A DNA stretch of 6,489 nucleotides from Clostridia bacterium. GTDB taxonomy: Bacteria > Bacillota > Clostridia > Christensenellales > Aristaeellaceae. The position numbers and the translations under genes were made by a program. Position 1 is the first letter of the stretch; each line of letters begins with the position of its first letter. The stretch lies in NCBI GenBank assembly GCA_016296675.1, contig JAEDIV010000143.1, positions 1-6,489 of the forward strand, in the 5' to 3' direction. The notes below the pieces were generated by a model. That model saw only the letters and a list, made by a program, of their open reading frames with translations. It did no database searches and was not told the DNA's origin. Below, piece by piece: positions 1 through 4,989 of this stretch.

Positions 1-22
1 GGATTTCAGGCGATCGGCCTTC

Positions 23-49
23 CCATCAAAAAAGGGACTTTTTTGATGG
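23..49 (-). terminator. Second hairpin downstream of potD
   Basis: This is a perfect 12-bp inverted repeat (arms 23-34 and 38-49) with a 3-nt loop. The arms begin with CCATC, and the rest is mostly an A6/T6 run, so the stem itself is A+T rich. It lies just beyond the first hairpin in the direction of the pot operon. It could be a back-up terminator for that operon, or serve a rightward or convergent transcript entering from the left. No T-tract follows the stem on either strand, so on its own it is a weak intrinsic terminator. Confidence 0.5.
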
Positions 50-52
50 CTT

Positions 53-78
53 GAAAAGGACGATTTTTCGTCCTTTTC
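53..78 (-). terminator. Intrinsic terminator of the pot operon (likely bidirectional)
   Basis: This is a perfect 11-bp stem (53-63 pairs with 68-78) with a 4-nt loop. The core is GGACGA/TCGTCC, flanked by AAAA on one side and TTTT on the other. Read leftward it starts 13 nt after the potD stop codon and ends in CCTTTTC, as expected for an intrinsic terminator. Read rightward the stem is followed by TTTT as well, so it may also stop transcription entering from the left. Confidence 0.75.
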
Positions 79-91
79 TTTTGTGTGCGTT

Positions 92-1135
92 TTACGCTCT
101 GATTTCCATCCAGATCTTCTCGTAGATTTCGATGAAGGCGGAGATGTCCTGGAAGAATTCGCATCTGGCCACTGCTTCTTCAGAGGGATTCAGCGCTTCA
201 TATTCCAGCTCTTCCTCGTCCAGCATCTCTACAACTTCCGCGATGGGGGTGGAGTAATAGATGTACTGCATGTTTTTGTAGGCGATGTCGGGGCGGCACA
301 TGAAGTCGATGAAGGCGTGGGCGGCTTCGACGTTTTCGCAAGTCTTCGGGATGCACATGGCGTCGAGCCAGACGTTGGAGCCTTCCTCGGGAACGACGTA
401 CCTAAGGGAATCATTTTCCATGATGGCGTACATCGCGTCGCCCGACCACATAACGGCCATGGCAGCTTCGCCGCCGATCATTTTGTCCTTGACTTCGTCA
501 ACCAGGTAACCCTGAACGATGCCGTCCTGCTTCTGCTGGATGAGGGCTTCTTTCGCGGCATTCAGCGCTTCCTCTTCGCGGGTATTGATCGGGTAGCCCA
601 GCATTTTTAAAGTGATGCCGATGGTGTCACGGTAAGAGTCGAGCATGAAGACGTCCTTCTGGTAATCGGGGTTGAAGATGGAGGTCCAGGAGGTGATTTC
701 CTCGTCGATGTATTCGGTGTTATAGAGGATACCCACCGTGCCCCACATGTAGGGAACGGAGTGACGGCCTTCGGGGTCGTAGGAAGGATCCTTCATCCAC
801 TCGATCAGGCCTTCGGCGTTGGGCAGGAGGTCATAGTCCAGCTCCTGAAGCATGTCTTCCTTGATCATACGCTCGATCATGTAGTCGGAGGGGATGATGA
901 TGTCGTAGTTTCCGCCGCCGGCGGTCATCTTGACGTACATTTCTTCAACGGTCGTGAAGTTGACGTATTTTACCTTGATGCCGGTTTCTTCCTCAAACTG
1001 CTTGATGACGGTGTCGTCGATGTAGTCGTACCAGTTGAAAACGGTGATGGTTTCTTCGGCGCGGGCTTCGGGAAGGAAAGGCGCGAAGAAGGAGAAAGCC
1101 ATGATAAGGGCAACGAGAACAGAAAGCTTTTTCAT
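92..1135 (-). CDS. potD: Spermidine/putrescine ABC transporter substrate-binding protein PotD
   Basis: This is the extracellular polyamine-binding protein that delivers spermidine or putrescine to the PotBC channel. It has 347 aa, the usual family length. Residues 1-26 form a signal peptide: Lys-Lys, a hydrophobic core, then a PEARA-like cleavage site. The mature part shows the family hallmarks: NWYDYI (34-39), PSDYMIERM (82-90), VPYMWGTVGILYN (127-139), a VMWSGDA stretch (228-234), GSNVWLDAM (252-260) and STP (295-297). Aromatic and acidic residues W35, Y38, D84, Y85, W230, W256 and D258 fall where PotD proteins contact the polyamine. It starts at ATG with AGGAGG 9 nt upstream and lies 17 nt after potC as the last gene of the operon. 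There is no lipobox Cys at the end of the signal peptide, which is unusual for a Gram-positive binding protein. Spermidine versus putrescine preference cannot be read from the sequence. Confidence 0.94.
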   Translation of the reverse strand: MKKLSVLVALIMAFSFFAPFLPEARAEETITVFNWYDYIDDTVIKQFEEETGIKVKYVNFTTVEEMYVKMTAGGGNYDIIIPSDYMIERMIKEDMLQELDYDLLPNAEGLIEWMKDPSYDPEGRHSVPYMWGTVGILYNTEYIDEEITSWTSIFNPDYQKDVFMLDSYRDTIGITLKMLGYPINTREEEALNAAKEALIQQKQDGIVQGYLVDEVKDKMIGGEAAMAVMWSGDAMYAIMENDSLRYVVPEEGSNVWLDAMCIPKTCENVEAAHAFIDFMCRPDIAYKNMQYIYYSTPIAEVVEMLDEEELEYEALNPSEEAVARCEFFQDISAFIEIYEKIWMEIRA

Positions 1136-1152
1136 TAGAGTAAACCTCCTTG

Positions 1153-1944
1153 TTATGATATGCTCTCGAGATCGGAGCGCTTGTTGATGATGATCAGAAG
1201 AATGAGGATCGCGATGAACATAAGGGTGGAAAGCGCGTAAATGGTGGGTTCGACGCCGCGCTTTGCCGCCGCATACACGAGCATGGAAAGGTTGTTGGAT
1301 TCGCTGGTAAAGAAGGAAATAACGAAGTCGTCCAGAGACATTGTGAATGCGAGCAAACCGCCCGTTACGATGCCGGGGCTGATTTCGGGCAGGATAACCT
1401 TTCGGATTGCCTTCATGGGTCTGCAGCCCAGATCCAGCGCAGCCTCATAGGTGTTGGGATTCATTTGCTTTAATTTCGGCATGACCGAGAAAAGCACATA
1501 GGGCGTGTCGAAGGTGATATGCGCAATCAGCATCGTGAAAAAGCCGCGCGGGAAGTAAACATAGGTGTTTACGAACACGAACATCAGCATCAGGCTTACG
1601 CCGGTCACGATGTCGGGCATGGTCATGGGAAGATAGGAAAGGTTCATCAGCATCGCCGCATAGCCTTTTTTGCAGGCGTGAATGCCGATGGCGCCCAGCG
1701 TTCCCAGGACGATGGAAATCAGCGTCGCCAAAACGGCTACTGTCAGGGTGAGCTTCAAAGCTTCGATGATTTCCGGGCTCTGATAGAAAAGCTCGTAATA
1801 CCACTTAAGGCCGCCCCAGCTGAAATTGGCGCGGGACTTGGATTCATTGAACGACAAAACGATCATGACCGCGATCGGGGAATAGAGAAGCAGAAGCAAA
1901 AGACCCAGATACGTGCCCTTTACATACTTGAACAGTCTCTTCAC
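1153..1944 (-). CDS. potC: Spermidine/putrescine ABC transporter permease PotC
   Basis: This inner-membrane permease of 263 aa is one half of the polyamine channel. About six hydrophobic segments are visible, near residues 10-31, 64-90, 98-128, 134-155, 190-212 and 235-254. The EAA loop that docks on the ATPase is clear at 167-190 (EAALDLG, then a basic stretch and VILPEISPG). The C-terminal half carries LAFTMSLDDFVISFF, typical of PotC rather than PotB. It starts at GTG (1942-1944), which overlaps the potB TGA as GTGA, a classic translational-coupling arrangement. An AAAGGAG lies 9 nt upstream inside the end of potB. The first residues MKRLFKYVKGTYL match the usual PotC start, and this supports the GTG. 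PotD begins 17 nt downstream. Confidence 0.94.
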   Translation of the reverse strand: MKRLFKYVKGTYLGLLLLLLYSPIAVMIVLSFNESKSRANFSWGGLKWYYELFYQSPEIIEALKLTLTVAVLATLISIVLGTLGAIGIHACKKGYAAMLMNLSYLPMTMPDIVTGVSLMLMFVFVNTYVYFPRGFFTMLIAHITFDTPYVLFSVMPKLKQMNPNTYEAALDLGCRPMKAIRKVILPEISPGIVTGGLLAFTMSLDDFVISFFTSESNNLSMLVYAAAKRGVEPTIYALSTLMFIAILILLIIINKRSDLESIS

Positions 1945-2759
1945 CAGTTACCGCTCCTTTCTCCCTTGCTGGGATCGATGCGGTTGAGAAGGCCGATGGA
2001 AAGCACGATGATTGCCATCATGAACATGGAAAGCGCCGAGCCGAACGACCAGTCGTGCATTTCGAGGAACTGCTTTTCGATCATGTCGCCCAGAAGCATG
2101 AAGTTTCCGCTGCCTAAAAGCCTTGAAATGGCGAATGTCGTTACCGCGGGCATGAACACCATGGTGATTCCGCTGATGACGCCGGGGATTGAGAGGGGGA
2201 GGATGACGCGCGTGAACACGCGGATGGGGTTTGCGCCCAGATCCTGCGCTGCTTCAATGACGCGCGTATCCATTTTCTTAAGCGCGGTATGGATGGGGAG
2301 GATCATAAAGGGCAGATAGTTGTATACCATGCCGAACACGACTGCGCCTTCGGTTCCGATCAGCGTGAGCGGCTCCATGCCGAAGCGCTCCAGAATCGTG
2401 TTGATGATGCCGCGTCTTTCAAGAAGCGACATCGTCGCATAGGTTCTTAAAAGGAAGTTCATCCACATGGGGAGGATGAAAAGCACAAACAGCATTTTGT
2501 ATTTGGAAAAATCCTTGCTGGCCAGTATCTGCGCCGCGGGATAGCCCAGAATCAGGCAAATGACCGTGCAAATGAAGGCGAGCTTGATCGAGCGCAGAAA
2601 CACGCGGATGGTGGTCGGCTCGAGGCAGTCAAGGATGCTCTGTACGGAAAAGCCGCCGTCTGCGTTTGTGAATGCGTAATACAATACGAAAATCATCGGG
2701 CAGATGGTGAAAAGCACCATCCACAGCGCATACGGACCGGAGAAATAGCTTCTTTTCAA
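1941..2759 (-). CDS. potB: Spermidine/putrescine ABC transporter permease PotB
   Basis: This is the partner permease of 272 aa. It opens with the family-typical SGPYALWMVLFTICPM (residues 7-22) as the first membrane segment. Further hydrophobic segments lie near 57-79, 88-110, 137-160, 192-214 and 240-258. The EAA loop is at 169-193 (EAAQDLG, then VILPLSIPG). The stretch MPAVTTFAISRLLGSG (203-218) is characteristic of PotB. The first codon is TTG (2757-2759), one nucleotide after the potA TAA. No ATG or GTG is available in frame upstream, and the next Met lies inside the first membrane helix, so TTG is the best start. The gene overlaps potC by 4 nt. PotB and PotC form the heterodimeric channel energised by PotA. 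Confidence 0.94.
   Translation of the reverse strand: MKRSYFSGPYALWMVLFTICPMIFVLYYAFTNADGGFSVQSILDCLEPTTIRVFLRSIKLAFICTVICLILGYPAAQILASKDFSKYKMLFVLFILPMWMNFLLRTYATMSLLERRGIINTILERFGMEPLTLIGTEGAVVFGMVYNYLPFMILPIHTALKKMDTRVIEAAQDLGANPIRVFTRVILPLSIPGVISGITMVFMPAVTTFAISRLLGSGNFMLLGDMIEKQFLEMHDWSFGSALSMFMMAIIVLSIGLLNRIDPSKGERSGNW
1954..1960 (-). promoter_or_regulatory. Ribosome binding site of potC (supports the GTG start)
   Basis: AAAGGAG on the minus strand ends 9 nt before GTG at 1942-1944, inside the last codons of potB. It fixes the non-ATG start. Ribosomes ending potB at the overlapping TGA could re-initiate here. Confidence 0.7.
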
Positions 2760-2760
2760 C

Positions 2761-3858
2761 TTATCCTTCCGCCTCCATCCTGCGCATGATGTGAATATTG
2801 CTGGGCACGATGGAAAGGCCCACGCGGCTGCCGGCGGGATACATGGTTGTGGAATGCACCTTCCAGGTGAAATCGCCGGTATTTACCTTCATTTCGTAGT
2901 GAACGCCTTTGAAGAACACACTCTCCACTTCGCCAATCAGCATGCCGACGTCGCTGCCTACGACCATGACGTCTTCGGGACGGACGACTACGTCGACGGG
3001 CTCATTCTCTTCAAAGCCTTCGTCCACGCATTCGAAATGGTGCCCTGCGCACTCAACTTCAAAATCCTTGAGCATTGTGCCGGATAAGATATTGCTGTCG
3101 CCGATGAAGTTTGCGACAAAAGCGTTTTTGGGCTCGTCATAGATGCTCTTGCCGTCGCCGATCTGCTGGATCTTGCCGCCGTTCATGACGACGATGGTGT
3201 CGGACATGGTGAGCGCTTCTTCCTGGTCGTGGGTGACGTAGATGAAGGTGATGCCCAGCTGCTGCTGCATGCTCTTAAGCTCCACCTGCATTTCCTTGCG
3301 GAGCTTGAGGTCCAGCGCGCCCAGAGGCTCGTCCAGAAGCAGAACTTCGGGCTCGTTTACAAGCGCGCGCGCAATGGCGATTCGCTGCTGCTGACCGCCG
3401 GAAAGCGCGTCGACCGAGCGTTTTTCATACGCTTCCATTTTAACAAGCTTCAGCATCCTTTTGACGCGTCTGTCGATTTCGGCTTTGATCTTGCGCTTGG
3501 TGATCTTCTTTTCGTTCGGCAGAAGCTCTTCGGGCTTTTTAAGCTTTAAGCCGAAGGCGATGTTGTCATAAACGTTCAGATGCGTAAACAGCGCATATTT
3601 CTGAAAAACCGTATTTACGCGGCGGCGGTACGGCGGAAGGGACTGGATGTCCTTTCCATCGAAGAGGACCTCGCCTTCGTCCGGGAATTCAAAGCCGCCG
3701 ATGATTCGAAGCATCGTGGTCTTTCCGCAGCCGGACGGGCCTAAAAGGGTCACAAATTCTTTTCTGCGGATGTAGATGTCTACATTTTTCAGTACCTGCG
3801 TATCTCCAAACGATTTACTGATGTTTTTAAGCTCAATCAGTTTCGTGTTTTCGTACAT
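2761..3858 (-). CDS. potA: Spermidine/putrescine ABC transporter ATP-binding protein PotA
   Basis: This cytoplasmic ATPase of 365 aa powers the PotBC channel. All ABC motifs are intact: Walker A GPSGCGKT (40-47), Q-loop Q86 in VFQKYALF, signature LSGGQ (152-156), Walker B with the catalytic Glu VLLLDEP (172-178), D-loop ALD (181-183) and switch His210 in YVTHDQ. The C-terminal third, about 250-356, is the TOBE-type regulatory domain, with the typical VVRPEDV at 291-297. The helical domain is longer than in E. coli PotA: about 15 charged, Lys/Glu-rich residues near 109-125 are extra. It starts at ATG with GGGAG 10 nt upstream, 19 nt after the regulator gene. Position between an XRE-cupin regulator and potBCD makes a polyamine role much more likely than another member of this ATPase family. 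Confidence 0.95.
   Translation of the reverse strand: MYENTKLIELKNISKSFGDTQVLKNVDIYIRRKEFVTLLGPSGCGKTTMLRIIGGFEFPDEGEVLFDGKDIQSLPPYRRRVNTVFQKYALFTHLNVYDNIAFGLKLKKPEELLPNEKKITKRKIKAEIDRRVKRMLKLVKMEAYEKRSVDALSGGQQQRIAIARALVNEPEVLLLDEPLGALDLKLRKEMQVELKSMQQQLGITFIYVTHDQEEALTMSDTIVVMNGGKIQQIGDGKSIYDEPKNAFVANFIGDSNILSGTMLKDFEVECAGHHFECVDEGFEENEPVDVVVRPEDVMVVGSDVGMLIGEVESVFFKGVHYEMKVNTGDFTWKVHSTTMYPAGSRVGLSIVPSNIHIMRRMEAEG
2764..2776 (-). promoter_or_regulatory. Ribosome binding region of potB (TTG start)
   Basis: The last codons of potA carry two purine-rich candidates: AAGGA (2764-2768), 4 nt before the TTG, and GGAGG (2772-2776), 12 nt before it. Neither is ideally spaced. With the TTG start, this suggests modest independent initiation and reliance on coupling from potA. 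Confidence 0.5.
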
Positions 3859-3877
3859 CTCGTTCTATCTCCCTCGT

Positions 3878-4420
3878 TTAAAAGCTGGGGGGCGTCGATA
3901 CCCAGATCAGCCTCGCCGTCTGCTTGGAATTGTTTACGATTCGGTGCGGCTGCGTGGGTTTGAAGTAGAAGCTTTCGTCCTTGCGGGCGCGGATGCGCTT
4001 TTCGCCGAGCTCGATCACGATGCTTCCGGAAAGCACATATCCGAATTCTTCACCCTCGTGGGGATCCTGCATGGCGGTTTCGCCGCCGGAGGCCATTTCG
4101 ACAAGAATCGGCTCCATGCTGTTTTTCTGCGCGGTGGGAACCAGCCAGCGAATGCGGCCCTTCAAGGTTTCTTCGTCCTCTTTTACGCAGATGTCGTCGT
4201 CGCCGAATACGATTTTTTCATCTGTTTCCCTCTGGAAAAAACCGCTTAGATCGCTGCCCAAAGAGGCCAGCATGTCCTGAAGCGTGGCGATGGAAGGGGA
4301 AGTCAGATCTCGTTCTACCAAAGATATAAAGCCCTTTGAAAGCTCGCAGCGGTCGGCGAGTTCTTCCTGCGTAAGTCCCCGCTGCAGTCTGAGCCGCTTG
4401 ATCTTTTCGCCAATCTGCAT
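3878..4420 (-). CDS. XRE-family HTH regulator with C-terminal cupin domain (PuuR-like)
   Basis: This probable transcriptional regulator of the pot operon has 180 aa. Residues 6-60 form an XRE/Cro-type helix-turn-helix (IKRLRLQRGLTQEELADR, then LSKGFISLVERDLTSPSIATLQ). Residues 105-175 form a small cupin barrel with HEGEEFGYVLSG at 121-132 and PTQPHRI at 156-161. H121, E125 and H159 are candidate metal- or ligand-binding residues; the second His of the classical cupin motif is absent. This architecture is shared with PuuR and other HTH-cupin regulators, which often sit beside polyamine or amino-acid transport genes and bind a small ligand in the cupin. The gene is first in the operon, ATG start, with AAAGGA 10 nt upstream. 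Polyamine sensing and autoregulation are inferred from the family and context. Confidence 0.88.
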   Translation of the reverse strand: MQIGEKIKRLRLQRGLTQEELADRCELSKGFISLVERDLTSPSIATLQDMLASLGSDLSGFFQRETDEKIVFGDDDICVKEDEETLKGRIRWLVPTAQKNSMEPILVEMASGGETAMQDPHEGEEFGYVLSGSIVIELGEKRIRARKDESFYFKPTQPHRIVNNSKQTARLIWVSTPPSF

Positions 4421-4470
4421 TGTCCGCCCGTCCTTTCTGTTTAAAATAACTAAACTTAAATACAGATTAT

Positions 4471-4499
4471 ATTAAACCACTATATAGTGTGTTTGTCAA
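4471..4499 (-). promoter_or_regulatory. Sigma-A-type promoter of the regulator-potABCD operon
   Basis: On the minus strand a perfect -35 TTGACA (4494-4499) is followed after exactly 17 bp by TTTAAT (4471-4476), five of six matches to TATAAT. A perfect TATAAT overlaps the next bases (4466-4471), but it would leave a 22-bp spacer and is less likely. Transcription should start near 4463-4465, which gives a leader of roughly 40 nt before the ATG at 4420. Confidence 0.75.
4474..4494. promoter_or_regulatory. Palindromic operator candidate in the promoter spacer
   Basis: CACTATATAGTG (4478-4489) is a perfect 12-bp palindrome. It is flanked by AAAC on the left (4474-4477) and, one base off symmetry, GTTT on the right (4491-4494). 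It sits entirely between the -35 and -10 of the operon promoter, a position where a bound dimer would block RNA polymerase. The natural candidate ligand is the HTH-cupin protein encoded by the first gene of the operon, but binding is inferred. Confidence 0.55.
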
Positions 4500-4524
4500 T
4501 GGAATCGGGGCCTTTATCGCGTTA

Positions 4525-4558
4525 AAATTTAGTATAACTCGACCAAAAGTTTAGTATA
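4525..4558 (+). repeat. Two direct TTTAGTATA boxes, 22 bp apart
   Basis: TTTAGTATA occurs at 4528-4536 and again at 4550-4558, each preceded by a run of A. The start-to-start distance is 22 bp, about two helical turns, so both would face the same side of the DNA. A related copy in the opposite orientation (AAGTTTAGT on the minus strand, 4449-4457) lies between the operon promoter and its first gene. These may be additional regulator sites upstream of the -35, but A+T-rich chance similarity cannot be excluded. Confidence 0.35.
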
Positions 4559-4630
4559 TGGCGTTTGCGGACAGCGATTTGATATAGAGGAACGAAACAC
4601 AAAACGCAATCAGCTTTGTTTCCGCGCCCC

Positions 4631-4680
4631 AGCCTTCCTCTGATGAGGAAGGTGGCTCGGCGAAGCCGAGACGGAAGGAG
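4631..4680 (+). repeat. Compact double-hairpin intergenic repeat (REP/MITE-like)
   Basis: Two perfect hairpins lie almost end to end. The first has an 8-bp stem (CCTTCCTC at 4633-4640 with GAGGAAGG at 4645-4652) and a TGAT loop. The second has a 6-bp stem (CTCGGC at 4656-4661 with GCCGAG at 4665-4670) and a GAA loop. ACGGAAGGAG follows. It is much more G+C rich than its surroundings, is not followed by a T-tract, and no gene lies on either side that it would terminate. The layout resembles short dispersed intergenic repeats that I recall from gut Clostridia genomes; copy number cannot be judged from one window. Confidence 0.5.
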
Positions 4681-4909
4681 AGAAAACGGAATGAAGGTTT
4701 GATTGTCTGTATTTTCAATACTGCCATTACTCAGCTGCCCGTAATTTCTCCCTTTGTGTTCCGATGCAAAAAATCAGAACCTGCCTTGAGAAAGCACATT
4801 CTTTTCATCCTGTCATTTGCCCGTTTTTCACAGCGATCAATAAGGCATGACAACTTCCGAAATTAACAAAAAATCTTCAAAATCAAAAACTACGCGCGCC
4901 TTCATTTAA

Positions 4910-4938
4910 TTTACAACTCCACGCATTTGTGATATACT
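4910..4938 (+). promoter_or_regulatory. Promoter of the guaA-like gene (extended -10)
   Basis: TTTACA (4910-4915, five of six matches to TTGACA) is separated by exactly 17 bp from TATACT (4933-4938, five of six matches to TATAAT). A TGA immediately precedes the -10, giving the extended TGn motif. Transcription should start near 4944-4946, leaving a leader of only about 45 nt, too short for a purine riboswitch. Confidence 0.75.
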
Positions 4939-4943
4939 TTTAA

Positions 4944-4963
4944 AATCAAAAATGGGTTTGATT
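4944..4963 (+). repeat. Inverted repeat at the guaA transcription start
   Basis: AATCAAA (4944-4950) and TTTGATT (4957-4963) form a perfect 7-bp inverted repeat with a 6-nt centre. It begins 6 nt after the -10, so it covers the expected start point. It could be an operator or a weak 5'-end hairpin. The arms are A+T rich and no regulator can be assigned. Confidence 0.35.
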
Positions 4964-4978
4964 CTTATTCATATTTAT

Positions 4979-4983
4979 GGAGG
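4979..4983 (+). promoter_or_regulatory. Ribosome binding site of the guaA-like gene
   Basis: GGAGG lies 6 nt before the ATG at 4990. This strong signal fixes the start, and so shows that the short N-terminal domain is the intended translated form. Confidence 0.8.
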
Positions 4984-4989
4984 CGTCGT

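Larger units (their letters stand above)
4500..4909. other. Non-coding part of the divergent intergenic region
   Basis: No convincing gene was found between the two divergent promoters. Reading frames starting from ATG here are at most about 20 codons and lack a ribosome binding site. The stretch holds the TTTAGTATA boxes (4525-4558) and the double-hairpin repeat (4631-4680). Positions 4681-4909 are A+T rich, with no tRNA, riboswitch or terminator that I can recognise. Confidence 0.6.

Noticed and set aside
83..610. Open plus-strand frame of about 175 codons
   Set aside because: It is antisense to potD, whose protein matches the PotD family along its length. The antisense product is low-complexity in character (many Val, Gly, Phe, Asp), as expected for a shadow frame.
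1519..2319. Open plus-strand frame of 266 codons antisense to potC and potB
   Set aside because: The overlapping minus-strand genes are clear permeases with EAA motifs. The plus-strand frame has no recognisable domain and crosses the potB-potC junction.
4643..4702. Small plus-strand frame of 19 codons starting in the double-hairpin repeat
   Set aside because: It is very basic with no ribosome binding site, and the sequence is better explained by the hairpin structure.
4940..4989. Purine (guanine or xanthine) riboswitch upstream of guaA
   Set aside because: The predicted leader is only about 45 nt and shows no three-way junction or conserved aptamer core. The upstream A+T-rich region would not be transcribed from the promoter found.
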